Both the position numbers and the translations under genes were made by a program. Below are positions 15,755 to 26,200 of a DNA stretch of 62,948 nucleotides, piece by piece. Source of the stretch: Planctomycetota bacterium (GTDB taxonomy: Bacteria; Planctomycetota; Planctomycetia; Pirellulales; Pirellulaceae); assembly GCA_026692845.1 (NCBI GenBank), contig JAPLNM010000128.1, positions 1 to 62,948 on the forward strand. Reading direction: 5' to 3'. Positions within the stretch are counted from its first letter, which is position 1; every line of letters starts with the position of its first letter. The notes under the pieces were generated by a model. That model was not told where the DNA came from. It was given only the letters and a program-made list of their open reading frames with translations, and ran no database searches.

Positions 15755-17959
15755 ATGAATAATCCATTGCCGATCGTTGAACCTGGAGTTGCCAGCACCG
15801 CAGATCAAAGCACCGTAGGTCAAAACGCCAACGGAAACACCGTCTCTCGATACCTGGACGATCTTGGCCAGCGTCAGCCTCACGGTCCGCTCGCCAAACT
15901 GCCATTGCCGATGTCGATGCAGGAAGCTCGAGCCCGAGGCTGGGAGGAACTCGACGTGGTCTTCGTCACCGGAGACGCTTACATCGACCACCCGAGCTTT
16001 GCAATGTCGATCCTCGGACGCGTCCTGGAAGCCGCAGGCTTTCGCGTAGGGATCGTCAGTCAACCCGATTGGCAATCGTGCAACGATTGGCAGCGGTTTG
16101 GAAAGCCGCGATTGTTCTTTGCGATCAGCGCCGGGAACATGGACAGCATGATCAACCATTACACGGCCAATCGCAAAGTCCGCAACGATGACGCCTACTC
16201 TCCGGGCGGTCGAATCGGACTGCGGCCCGACCGCGCAACGTTGGCCTATTGCCAGCGAGCTCGACAGGCCTACAAAGGTGTCCCGATCATCGCCGGTGGC
16301 GTCGAGGCCTCGCTCCGCCGACTTGCCCATTACGATTATTGGAGCGACAAGGTTCGGCGCAGTATCTTGCTAGATGCCAAAGCCGACTTGATCGCCTTCG
16401 GGATGGGAGAAAATTCGATCATCGAGATGGCTCGACGACTCGAAGCAGGCCAGAGCGTCAAGGATCTGCGGGACATGCGAGGGGTTGCCTATGCACTCGG
16501 TGCCTCGGAAACCATCCCCGAAGAAGCCCTCGAGCTGCCGTCCTACGAAGACGTATCGAGCGACAAAGTCGCCTTCTCGATCGCCACACGGATGATCCAC
16601 AACGAGACCAATCCGCTCAACGCAAGACAGTTGGTCCAGCGGCATGGCAATCAAGCCATCGTCTGCAATGTCCCAGGATTGCCTATTAGCCAAGAGGCGA
16701 TGGATCGGATCTTCGGGCTGCCCTATACCCGACGCGCTCACCCAAGCTACACCGAGCCGATCCCGGCATTCAACATGATCAAGAATTCGGTGACGATCAT
16801 GCGTGGTTGCTTTGGTGGATGCACTTTTTGCTCCATCACAGCCCACCAAGGTCGGATCATCCAGTCGCGGTCCAAGGAATCGGTGCTCAACGAAATCCGC
16901 CAGATGACTCAGGACAAGGAATTCAAGGGGATCGTCAGCGACATCGGAGGTCCGACGGCCAACATGTACCACATGCGCTGCACGCGACCGGAGGTCGAAG
17001 CCGTCTGCCGACGACAGTCCTGCGTCCATCCAAAGATCTGCAAGCTCTTGGGGGTCGACCATCAACCGGTCATCGAGCTGATGCGGGAGGCTCGCGAGTT
17101 GCCTGGTATCAAGAAAGTGCTTGTCGCAAGCGGCATTCGAATGGACTTGGCACGCAGTTCCCCAGAGTACATCCGCGAGCTGACCGAGCATCACGTTGGA
17201 GGACACCTTAAGGTGGCTCCCGAGCATGTCGATGCCGATGTTCTGTACAAAATGCGCAAACCCGCCAACGACGACTTTGAATTCTTCACCGAGCGATTCA
17301 AAGAGGCGTCGGTTCAAGCGGGAAAAAAGCAATTCTTGATCCCTTATTTCATCGCTTCGCATCCGGGTAGTTCCATCGAATCGATGATCGAGTTGGCGCT
17401 GTTCCTCAAACGCAATGGATACAAACCCGATCAAGTGCAGGACTTTATCCCAGCGCCCTTGGACATCGCAACGAGCATGTACTACACCGGATTGGATCCG
17501 TTTAGCCTCAAGGAGGTTTACATCGCCCGGGCGCTCAAGGACCGCAAATCGCAACGGGCCCTGATGCAGTTCTTCAAACCCGAAAACTACTTTGAGGTCC
17601 GAGATGCCCTTCGGCAAGTCGGACGCAGCGACCTGATCGGCGAAGGTTGCGATTGCTTGATCCCCTCGAAAGCTCCCAAGGAGGCGATCGACAAGAGGCG
17701 TTCCGACGCGAACGCTCGTTTCCGAGGCGAGTACGTACATACGATCCCAAATCCGTCGAACTCCAAGGCTCCTGAAGCAAACCAACAACGGCCAGAGCAG
17801 GGGGATTCGACCGACGCAAATCAAGGGTCAAATCCGCAGCGCAAAGGCTCCAAAAAACAGCAGCGGCCCTCGCCAGGCCAGCGTTCCGATACCGGCAAGG
17901 GAACCGGCCAGGGAAAAACACCCGGCGTGGGCTATCGGCCAGGACGGCGGGTCCCTTAG
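15755..17959 (+). CDS. YgiQ family radical SAM protein
   Basis: 734 residues. After a variable 50-residue N-terminus comes the UPF0313/YgiQ N-terminal domain (DVVFVTGDAYIDHPSF, GGVEASLRR), then the radical SAM cluster motif Cys352-X3-Cys356-X2-Cys359 (CFGGCTFC) in the TIM-barrel domain, and a C-terminal DUF3362-type region ending with a basic Gln/Gly/Pro-rich tail of about 70 residues. The reaction of YgiQ proteins is unknown. The AGGA of the ribosome site overlaps the panB stop. Confidence 0.93.
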   Translation: MNNPLPIVEPGVASTADQSTVGQNANGNTVSRYLDDLGQRQPHGPLAKLPLPMSMQEARARGWEELDVVFVTGDAYIDHPSFAMSILGRVLEAAGFRVGIVSQPDWQSCNDWQRFGKPRLFFAISAGNMDSMINHYTANRKVRNDDAYSPGGRIGLRPDRATLAYCQRARQAYKGVPIIAGGVEASLRRLAHYDYWSDKVRRSILLDAKADLIAFGMGENSIIEMARRLEAGQSVKDLRDMRGVAYALGASETIPEEALELPSYEDVSSDKVAFSIATRMIHNETNPLNARQLVQRHGNQAIVCNVPGLPISQEAMDRIFGLPYTRRAHPSYTEPIPAFNMIKNSVTIMRGCFGGCTFCSITAHQGRIIQSRSKESVLNEIRQMTQDKEFKGIVSDIGGPTANMYHMRCTRPEVEAVCRRQSCVHPKICKLLGVDHQPVIELMREARELPGIKKVLVASGIRMDLARSSPEYIRELTEHHVGGHLKVAPEHVDADVLYKMRKPANDDFEFFTERFKEASVQAGKKQFLIPYFIASHPGSSIESMIELALFLKRNGYKPDQVQDFIPAPLDIATSMYYTGLDPFSLKEVYIARALKDRKSQRALMQFFKPENYFEVRDALRQVGRSDLIGEGCDCLIPSKAPKEAIDKRRSDANARFRGEYVHTIPNPSNSKAPEANQQRPEQGDSTDANQGSNPQRKGSKKQQRPSPGQRSDTGKGTGQGKTPGVGYRPGRRVP

Positions 17960-18147
17960 GGCCGTTTTGAAGGAAAATGCCGTCGGGCTAGCCCTCCGAA
18001 GCCCCTTTTGATCTCAGAATGTTCACAGATCTGCTTTTATCGGTCCTATTTTAGATACAATGAAATAGCGGAATCAGCGGGTTTTTTCGGTCCTCCCGTT
18101 GCTCGAATCCAGCGACACTCTTCTCCGAACCAGAAGGCACCCTCGTC

Positions 18148-19815
18148 ATGCGATTACTTCGTCAAAAAAACGCGCGATCTGGCTGGTTATTGACTCAAAC
18201 CCTAGCTTGGACTTGCTTGGCTGTCCCCGCTTTGGAAACCACTCCGTTCGGCCAGCGAGCCTATTCTCAGGAAGCCGCCGCCCCGACGTATCGGACCAAG
18301 AATCTCGATGCATCGCTTTGCAACGACGCCAAACTAAAAGAGAAGAACGAAAAACTCAAACCCGAGGCGTTCGATATCGCCGGGATCGAAGCCTACTACC
18401 AAAGCTGCCTTTTCGTGCGTCTGGCGCAGCCCACTGCCGAGTCGATGAATCGCGCCCGCGCAGAAATCCTCGCCGATATCGAATTGATCGAACGCCGAGC
18501 CAAGCAATCTCCTGAGATGCTCTCGGAGTACAACCGCATGCTCATGCGGCAAATCAAAGAAATTCTTTCGAAGGACAACGAAGGCAAATCCTATCACCCC
18601 TCAGCCCGCGTCGTGGCTGCCGTGATGGCCGGACGCATCAACCGACAACCGGCGTCCAATAACGCGGGAGGCCAAGGTGACCCGACAGCCACCAAACTCC
18701 TGATCGACTTGCTCGACCCCAAAGAAGCCGAGAACGATGGCATGATCGCCGCATCGCTCTCGTACCTGCCTAGGCACTGGATCTACCCAGGCCTCGATGC
18801 GACCGGCTTGGAGCGCGCCCACAGCCAATTCGTGACCAATCTGCAAGCGTTCCTCGCGAGCCAAAAACCAGCGGCAAGAGGAAAGAAAGAAGACGAGTAC
18901 CTCAAAGAACTGATGATCGAAAACCTAACGCTCATCGCAGGTGGAAAAGGGGAAGCGGCAAAGCAAGCCAACACTATGCTCGCTGGGATCATCCTGCCTA
19001 TCCTAAAGGAACCGAAGAAATACTCCGAATGGCTCGCCGAGAAAGCGATGTGGAGTTTTGGCCAAGTCAAATTCGCCGACTTGAAACCCGAAGAGGTCCA
19101 AGCCCTTCAAAAAGGGTCCCTTGAGTTCGTCAAATCAAGCATCGATGCTTGGTCGAAGCGTTGCGATCAAACCCAAGCAGCCTCTCCAGGCGGCTTCGGA
19201 GGTATGGCAGGTGGCGGACCCGGTGGACTCGGCGGCCCAGGTGGCCCAGGCGGACTCGGTGGCCCTGGCGGACCCGGTGGACTCGGTGGACCAGGGAGCG
19301 AAGGGGAAAGCGGGCCTGGTGGTGGACCTGCCGGTGGACCTGCCGGTGGACCTGCCGGTGGACCTGCCGGTGGACTTGGCGGTGGACCTGGATTCGGCGG
19401 ACCTGCCAGACCTAGAAACCCATTTGACGATCAACCCAAAGAAGTTCGAAACGCTCGGCGATTCCTTCAGCAAAGACTAGAACGGTCCCACTACGGATTG
19501 ACCGGAACAGGACGAAAGCCCGTTCCGGGAACTCCTCCGGTCGACCCCAAAGGCCTCATGGCCCTGGTCGATGATGCCAGCAAGGATAAACTCTCCGATG
19601 TCGTCAAACGCATCGAATCGCTCCAAGACGAACTCAACAAAGAGACCCTCACAAGCATCGACGTGATCAGAACATCCACACGCCGACCCGTCTTCGACCT
19701 CAAGCAAGCGATCGCGGCGATCATCGGTGAGGACAACTCAAAGAAAAATCTTCCTACCGAGGAATCGGGGAAAGATCCCTTGGATGACGGGTTCGGCAGC
19801 GCAGGCGGAAACTAA
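18148..19815 (+). CDS. exported planctomycete protein with Gly/Pro-rich repeat region
   Basis: 555 residues with a signal peptide (about 1-40). The N-terminal half is helical with charged repeats and may contain HEAT-like units (ARVVAAVMAGRINR, KLLIDLLDPKEAENDGMIAASL). Residues about 350-425 are GGPGGLGGPGG-type followed by GGPA units, encoded by tandem 9- and 12-bp DNA repeats. The C-terminal 110 residues are again ordered-looking. I do not recognise the family. It lies only 8 bp before the membrane kinase gene, so it may act in the same process. Confidence 0.75.
   Translation: MRLLRQKNARSGWLLTQTLAWTCLAVPALETTPFGQRAYSQEAAAPTYRTKNLDASLCNDAKLKEKNEKLKPEAFDIAGIEAYYQSCLFVRLAQPTAESMNRARAEILADIELIERRAKQSPEMLSEYNRMLMRQIKEILSKDNEGKSYHPSARVVAAVMAGRINRQPASNNAGGQGDPTATKLLIDLLDPKEAENDGMIAASLSYLPRHWIYPGLDATGLERAHSQFVTNLQAFLASQKPAARGKKEDEYLKELMIENLTLIAGGKGEAAKQANTMLAGIILPILKEPKKYSEWLAEKAMWSFGQVKFADLKPEEVQALQKGSLEFVKSSIDAWSKRCDQTQAASPGGFGGMAGGGPGGLGGPGGPGGLGGPGGPGGLGGPGSEGESGPGGGPAGGPAGGPAGGPAGGLGGGPGFGGPARPRNPFDDQPKEVRNARRFLQQRLERSHYGLTGTGRKPVPGTPPVDPKGLMALVDDASKDKLSDVVKRIESLQDELNKETLTSIDVIRTSTRRPVFDLKQAIAAIIGEDNSKKNLPTEESGKDPLDDGFGSAGGN
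19195..19400. repeat. in-frame tandem repeats coding for Gly/Pro-rich linker
   Basis: Units such as GGTGGACCTGCC occur four to five times in a row at 19321-19370, preceded by looser GGTGGACTC/GGCGGACCC units. They are in frame with the exported protein and probably vary in copy number between strains. Confidence 0.7.
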
Positions 19816-19823
19816 TCCAACCC

Positions 19824-22370
19824 ATGGCTTCCTCTGAGGAAGATCCAGACAAGACCGAGATTCGTAGCGACCGTGGGTCCAAGCCCCCCGAGTTGACCGA
19901 CGAAGTTCCAACGGTACCCCACGTCCAGCAAGGCACCGATATCCAGTCGTTGGTCGGATCCTGTCTAGACCACTACCTCATCGAATCGCTCGTAGGCCAA
20001 GGTGGGATGGGAGCTGTCTATCGCGCCACGGATCAAAGACTCGACCGCCTTGTGGCCGTCAAAGTCGTACCTGTCCTTCACCGCAAAGCCGATGCGATGC
20101 GCCGGTTTCGCATCGAAGCCCAAAGCGCTGCGAAACTCGATCACCCCAACATCGCTCGAGTCTACAACGTCGGCGAAACACAGCACTGGAATTATATCGT
20201 CTTCGAGTTCATCGAAGGGATCAACTTGCGTCAACTCATCCTGGACCGAGGTCCGCTGAGTGTCGACGATGCGACTTACTTCACCTGCCAAGTCGCCGAA
20301 GCGCTTCAGCATGCAAGCGAACGTGGGGTCGTTCACCGGGATATCAAACCGTCGAATATCTTGCTGGCTACCGATGGCAAAGCCAAGATCGTCGATATGG
20401 GATTGGCCCGCACCACCGCACTGGACCGATCCCAAGGGGACCAAACCGCAAGCGGTACGACCCTAGGTACCTTTGATTACATCTCGCCCGAGCAAGCCCA
20501 TGATCCACGGGAGGCAGACGCCCGAAGCGATATTTACTCGCTGGGCTGCACCCTTTACTTTTTGCTCACCGGCCAGCCACCATTTCCCGAAGGCACCGCG
20601 CTGCAAAAACTTCTGATGCACGGCACCAAGATGCCCGAAGACCCGCGGTTGTTCCGCGACGATCTGAGCGATCCACTCATAGCCATCCTAAAAAAAATGA
20701 TGGCCAAAAAGCCACGGGATCGCTATCAATCCCCCGAAGATCTTGCCAGCGATCTACGCATGCTCGCCAAACTCGACAACCTCGCATGGAGTTCGGATCT
20801 GGCCGAATTCGTACTTGCCCATAGACCCTCCAGACGATCATGGCTCGAAGCCCTCCTGCCAATGCTCCTGTGCTTGACACTCATCGGTGCCGTCACGCTG
20901 TGGCTATGGAATGCAAACCAAGTCGACGCGGTGTTTCCAATCCCCAAAGTGGAAATCGCCAACGTTTCGATCGATGCAGGCGACCAAGGCACTGCCACTG
21001 GGCTACTGGACAGCAATCCAATCGATAAAAAACCAACGGACAAAAACCCTAGACTCGATCCGCTCGTGCAGGCCCCCAAACCTCTGTCTGAATCCATCTC
21101 CGAAAAAGAGATCAAACCCGACGCGACGGTTCAAGCCGATGCGAATGTCACCGACCTGCTCGTAGGGGATAACCTCGATGAGGTGTCACAGCTCCAAAGC
21201 CTGTTCCCAGAAGGAAAACCGAAAACCCTCAAGTCCCTCGATGATGCTCTGGCCGAAGCCTCGAGCCTGACGACGGCTTGTCGTATCTGGATCTCCCAGG
21301 ATTGCGTCGTCCAAAAACGATACCGCCCGTCGGGGGCCGAACGTGCGGGGGCCGACCGTGCGGGGGCCGAACGTGCGGGGGCTATCGCGATTCGATCGGT
21401 GCCAGGCAAACGCTACTCGATTCGAATCGACGAATCAGCCGTGTCTGGACGAACCGGCGAATATTCTTGTTGCTTTGAACTCGACGGCGGTCCGTTGAGC
21501 TTTTCCGACGTCGATGTCCTGTGGAATCTTCAGGGGGCAAGCTCCTCCCCAAAAGCTTTGATCGCAGCTAGACCCGGGAGCCGCTTGGTCATGGAGAACT
21601 CCACAGTGACGATCAATGGACCATCGGCAGGCAGTCTACCGAGCCTCTTGGCAATCGAAGCCCAGAACCGCGAATCGACTAACGGGACGCCCAACCCGAA
21701 CGCTCAACGCTTCTCGGACCTGCGCATCGAGCAATGCTCCGTGCGAGGCGATTGCGATCTTGTCCATGCCGACCCGACCGATCGGTTGGAAATCCGCATC
21801 AGAGATTCGTGGTTTGCGATCTCAGGCTCGATGGTCGTCAGTCAAGCACTCCGGAGCATCCAACGTTCGCCACGGGTCCGTGTCGAGATCGCCGATTCGA
21901 CCTGCATCAGCCTCAAGCCATGGCTGAGGATTCAAATGTCCAATGCCAATCCTTATCCGGTGGCCGTCGTGCGGGTTGCCAACCAATGCATCTTTGCGGG
22001 AGCAAAATCGCTCGTTGAGTGGGATGCGACCGACTGTACCGACTGGGTGTTTGCCAGCCAAGTCAAAAAGTTAGATGATCTGGGGCGCTGGATCGATTTC
22101 CGGGGACTCGACAACGCGTACGACGGCGGGTCGATCGAGGAATTGATCCGCGTTCAAATGTCGATGTCGAGCGAAGAATTGCAAATCGACACCGATTCGA
22201 ACTTGCTTCGAAACGAGCTAGGGATGGAGGTTCTGGGAGTCTGGCAACAAAAAACAGCCTGGGACCCGCTGAATATGCATCAATCGGTCCCGGTCCCTAT
22301 CCCCTTAGGCATCCTGGGATTTGAAATCGGGGCACCTTTGGGAAGACTACCCGAGTTTCCAAATCGCTGA
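19824..22370 (+). CDS. membrane Ser/Thr protein kinase with extracytoplasmic beta-rich domain
   Basis: 848 residues. Hanks-type kinase: glycine loop GQGGMGAVY at 58-66, catalytic Lys80 in VAVKVV, HRDIKPSN at 171-178 and D191-M-G in place of DFG. GTFDYISPEQA marks the activation segment end. One membrane helix (about 340-362, LLPMLLCLTLIGAVTLWLW) separates it from a C-terminal part of about 480 residues. That part carries an Ala/Glu/Arg-Gly repeat (GAERAGADRAGAERAGA) and then short beta-rich repeats (SRLVMENSTVTING, LRIEQCSVRGD, LEIRIRDSWFAISGS) that resemble a parallel beta-helix. PASTA repeats are absent. It is likely a sensor kinase with an external ligand-binding or wall-binding domain (inference). 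Confidence 0.88.
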   Translation: MASSEEDPDKTEIRSDRGSKPPELTDEVPTVPHVQQGTDIQSLVGSCLDHYLIESLVGQGGMGAVYRATDQRLDRLVAVKVVPVLHRKADAMRRFRIEAQSAAKLDHPNIARVYNVGETQHWNYIVFEFIEGINLRQLILDRGPLSVDDATYFTCQVAEALQHASERGVVHRDIKPSNILLATDGKAKIVDMGLARTTALDRSQGDQTASGTTLGTFDYISPEQAHDPREADARSDIYSLGCTLYFLLTGQPPFPEGTALQKLLMHGTKMPEDPRLFRDDLSDPLIAILKKMMAKKPRDRYQSPEDLASDLRMLAKLDNLAWSSDLAEFVLAHRPSRRSWLEALLPMLLCLTLIGAVTLWLWNANQVDAVFPIPKVEIANVSIDAGDQGTATGLLDSNPIDKKPTDKNPRLDPLVQAPKPLSESISEKEIKPDATVQADANVTDLLVGDNLDEVSQLQSLFPEGKPKTLKSLDDALAEASSLTTACRIWISQDCVVQKRYRPSGAERAGADRAGAERAGAIAIRSVPGKRYSIRIDESAVSGRTGEYSCCFELDGGPLSFSDVDVLWNLQGASSSPKALIAARPGSRLVMENSTVTINGPSAGSLPSLLAIEAQNRESTNGTPNPNAQRFSDLRIEQCSVRGDCDLVHADPTDRLEIRIRDSWFAISGSMVVSQALRSIQRSPRVRVEIADSTCISLKPWLRIQMSNANPYPVAVVRVANQCIFAGAKSLVEWDATDCTDWVFASQVKKLDDLGRWIDFRGLDNAYDGGSIEELIRVQMSMSSEELQIDTDSNLLRNELGMEVLGVWQQKTAWDPLNMHQSVPVPIPLGILGFEIGAPLGRLPEFPNR

Positions 22371-22697
22371 GCGTTACCGAACCCCGGTCAGCTCGTAGCT
22401 GCAATGTAAGCGTACAGCGGCCTATTCGGTTTTTAGGGGCCGTGGGGCTTGCAAATGCGTCGGATAGGGGATCTTGCAAAAGATCCGATCACCTCACACC
22501 TCACGTCCGATCCATCCAAGCGCTTGGCCCCCCTTCTCCACCGGGGCTTTGGCCGGGGGAGCAAGGGGCGGGGGGGTTGAGGGGGCCGACCGCGCGTAAG
22601 GCTGTTAGATTCCCGAGGGGAGTGGAATCCGATGTTTGCACACGCACAAAGGCGGTTGCTTGAGGCTTAGCAGCGAGTTTACGTTTTGATCGCCTTG

Positions 22698-22802
22698 TAC
22701 GACGGACTTCCAGTCCGTCGCGCCAATTGATCCACCTGTAAGACTTGGGCGACGGACTGGAAGTCCGTCGTACGGGCTGTACGACGGACTTCCAGTCCGT
22801 CG
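22698..22802. repeat. three REP-like palindromes in alternating orientation
   Basis: CGACGGACT-TCC-AGTCCGTCG occurs at about 22700-22720 and 22781-22802, and in reverse orientation (loop GGA) at 22750-22770. Each is a 9-bp perfect inverted repeat with a three-base loop. They generate peptides such as DGLEVRRT and TDWKSV when translated, which are not genes. Confidence 0.8.
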
Positions 22803-22819
22803 CCCCCAAAGATCGCGCT

Positions 22820-22958
22820 GTACGACTCCACTCGATGAAAACATAGGCGAGCAGCCGATCGACTGACAGAACTGCGCGACGGGAGCATTGGATCGTTCGC
22901 ACTGGGCGATCCGTTCGGCCCAAATCTGGGCGGTTTTCGAGGACGGCAAGCGAGACAT
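22820..22958 (-). pseudogene. 5' relic of an IS66-type accessory/helix-turn-helix transposase gene
   Basis: From the ATG at 22958 the frame reads KTAQIWAERIAQCERSN then APVAQFCQSIGCS, matching the pattern W.E.I..W..S..SV..FC...G.S of IS66-type TnpA and related proteins. The expected continuation SFYQW-(K/R)R is found only in another frame (FIEWSRTA), which indicates a frameshift, and the sequence is then cut by a REP palindrome. It is non-functional. Confidence 0.5.
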
Positions 22959-23064
22959 AAGCAGGATCTTCTTGGGAATGGGATAGAAACAAGGGCGCAC
23001 CTTTGAATCTACCCGCAAGCGGGCCATGCGCTGAGAAAAAGCCGATCAGGCCGGTGTACGCTTA

Positions 23065-23170
23065 CCTCGATATCGCAATGTTTTTCACCGGACGGCTTGC
23101 GCCGTTCCGCTTTTAAATCAGTGCCATACGGCATAGAGCCGACGGAGGCCAAGAAGAACTCGACGGCTGT
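23065..23170. repeat. dispersed repeat, copy 2
   Basis: Nearly the same sequence as 352-460, including the intact ACGGC-TTGC-side hairpin (about 23087-23115). The partner hairpin found at 312-340 is here degraded: only CCGGTG at 23051-23056 remains of it. Confidence 0.75.
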
Positions 23171-23202
23171 TTGAACTGCGGCGGTCAATGCCAGTCGTTC
23201 GT

Positions 23203-26200
23203 TCATCCAATTGCTTTTGCGACCGACCCAAGCTCATGGCCAAGCACAGGCTCGGTGTAGGAACTCGGCTTTGGAAGCGGCACACGAGTCTCGGGATCAA
23301 AACCGAGCATCTGCTCCTCGGTGAAACTGACCGCGACGTAGAGCCTGTACAGAAGTGGGACCATCAACAAGACAAGCACCGTCGAGCTGATGAGTCCGAA
23401 TGCCAAACTCGTCGCCATCGGAATCAATGCCTGGGCCTGAAACGATTTTTCCAAGAGCATCGGCAGAAGTCCTGCGACCGTCGTGACGCTCGTCAAGAAT
23501 ACAGCTCGCAAGCGACGCGATCCGGCGTTGATGATCGCATCGACAGGCTTCATCCCTTTCTCAATGCATTGATTGATAAAGTCCACGAGTACGATCGAAT
23601 CGTTAACGACCACTCCAGCGAGCGTCACCATCCCGAACATGCTAAAGAGGGTCAGTGGCAGTCCCATGATGCCATGCCCAAAGATCGCGCCGACGATTCC
23701 AAATGGAACAATGGCCAAAACGATCCAAGGCTGCAGGTAGGATCGAAACTCGAAGACCAAAAGCAGATACATCGCCGCCATCGCCACGGTAAAACCGATC
23801 GCCAACGAATTGAAAGATTCGCGTGTCTCTTCTTGCTGCCCTTCCCAACGGAACCGCAAATCCGGGTACTTGGTTTTGAAATCCGCCTCGAGGGTCTTTC
23901 TCAAATCGCCTGCGATCGTCGTCGCATTGGCCTTGGTCGTATCGAGTTCCGAGGAGATGGTAATCGAACGCATTTGATCCAGACGGTTGATCTCGGAGTA
24001 ACCTTGCGTGACCTTGATCTCCGCAAGTTCGGTAATTGGCCTTTCGATCCCATCTGGGCCCCGGACACGTAGGTCTTGGAAGTCGGCCAGGGAACGGCGT
24101 TCCTCGATAGGATGGCGAACCATCAACTTGACTTCGTGACGGTCGCGTTGGAGTCGCATGACCTCCGCGCCATAGTAGGCCCCTCGGATCGATTCGCTCA
24201 AATCGTCTTGGCGTATACCGATGGCTTGCGCCCGATCCTTGATCGTGAATTGAAACTCGGTCTTTCCAGGATTCGAGTCGTCGCGAATGTCGTAGACGCC
24301 ATCGTACGTGGCTAGCTTGGCCTTGGCCTCCTCAACTGCAGCCTCAAGCTGTGCGATTCCTTCGCGTGGCGATAAAATTTTAAACTCCAAAGGCTTGCCT
24401 CCGGGTCCGATGTTAGCGGCCTGGAACGTGACGCGCTCGGCCCCTGGAAACTGTCCGGCTTTCTCTCGCCACCATCGTATGATTTGTTCGCTCGTGACAT
24501 TTCGTACCGTCGCATCGTGGATCTCTGCGGTGACCTGCGCGACGTGCGAACCCGATTTGCGGTCTCCTGCCCCTTCATTCCCTTGCTCGGCCGAACCGAC
24601 GCGCAAAAACGTCAGCTTGACCGGACCGCGAGGAGAAGAGGGATCGGTCGGAGGAGGCGTTTTGGTTGTCCCCTCTTTCTGCTCTTGATCGGCTATCTCC
24701 TGGCTGATTTCCCGAAGTGCCAGTTCCATGCGTTTTGCTGCAGCCATCGTGATGTTCGCAGGCGTTCCATCCGGATAAATGACTTGACCGACGATTGTTT
24801 TTCCATCGAGATCTGGAAAGAACTCGAAGGGGACTTTGCCCGATCGAACCATGCCGACGGCCAGGGCCACGACGGAAAAACCTAGCGCCAGCGGTAGCAG
24901 CGGGTACTGCAGGAAGATTTTAAGCAAGCGTCCGTAAAACTGTTCGCCAAACCAATCGAGGACCGAGTTGTTGAATTTAGAGATTCGATCGAAGAATCGC
25001 TCGACGGGCAGGATCGGGAGCATCAAGGAATATTGGAGCTTTTCGATCATGGTCTTCGGGGCATGCGATTCATGGGACAAGTGTCCTGGCAGGGCAACCG
25101 TGGCTTCTACCAAGGAAATCAACAGCATCATAATGATCGCTACGGGCATGACCGCGATGAACTTGCCCATTACCCCCGAGACATAAAACAAAGGAATAAA
25201 CGCGATGATGGTCGTTGCGATACTTGAATAGATGCTGGGCAAAACCTCTGCCGCACCGTCGATGGCCGCCTGAAGGTTCGTCTTGCCCATGTCGCGATGG
25301 GCATAGATGTTCTCACCGATGACGATCCCGTCGTCGACGACGATGCCGACGGCCATGAGAAAAGCGAACATCGTGAGCATGTTGAGCGTTTCGCCGAATG
25401 CATAAAGTCCGATCGCAGCCCCCAGTAAGCTGATCGGGATCCCCATGGCAACCCAAAATGCCAACCTTAGATTCAGAAACATAGCCAGCAATAGAAAGAC
25501 CACGATGCCACCCTGGATACCGTTCTCGCGCAGCATCCGGATGCGGTCTCGCACATCGATGCTTTCATCGCCCCAAGCGATCAATGCATACCCTTCAGGT
25601 ACTGGGATATTTGCAACCGCGCGCTGGACTTCATCGGAAATGCTGAGCAAATCCTCGGTGCTTGTACGCTCGATGCTGATCGTCAGGGCGGGTCTTCCGT
25701 TGATCTCGTTCAACGCCGCAACATCGTCGAATTCATCTCGCACGTTGGAAATATCACCGACGGTCAGGATCACTCCATTGGGTTGTGTGACCAAAGGCAG
25801 CTTCGCGATGTCCTCGCCCAGATCGCGCTTGTTCTTGCCTCGCAAAAGGATCTCTTGGCCTTCGCTACGGATCTGACCGCTTGGCAGCTCCATATTCTCT
25901 TTTCGGATGATGCTGGCGACTTGACCTAGGGTCAGTCCGTATTTCCTAAGGTTGTCTTCGCTGATCTCAACGTCGATTTGATAAGGCTTTACGTTGACGA
26001 CTTGGGCTTGGGATACATTCGGCAACTCGATCAAACGATTGCGTACATCCTCGGCAAAGTTGCGCAGCTTCAGCTCGCTTTGCTCGTCTCTATGATTGGG
26101 CCCGAGCACCGCTACGCGTATCGCAGGGGTTCGAAAGGTGATCTGTTCGACGGTCGCTTTCTCGCTTCGTTCAGGAAAAAAAACTGAAATCCGATCGACC

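Larger units (their letters stand above)
22371..23202. other. repeat-rich intergenic region with mobile-element debris
   Basis: No intact gene. It contains a G/C-rich block at 22530-22590, three REP-like palindromes (22698-22802), a transposase relic (22820-22958) and the second copy of the dispersed repeat (23065-23170). GTAAGCGTAC at 22406-22415 and its exact inverse GTACGCTTAC at 23056-23065 bracket most of it. The AGCTCGTAGCTGCAA motif near 22390 resembles the reverse complement of DNA near 495-515. Confidence 0.6.

Noticed and set aside
16370-17824. 484-codon minus-strand frame opposite the YgiQ-type gene
   Set aside because: Antisense shadow caused by codon bias; the plus strand has the full radical SAM protein.
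22698-22802. CRISPR-like array
   Set aside because: Repeats are palindromes in alternating orientation with irregular spacing, and no cas gene is present.
22605-23027. 140-codon minus-strand frame through the REP cluster
   Set aside because: Only its beginning is transposase-like; the rest is translation of palindromes.
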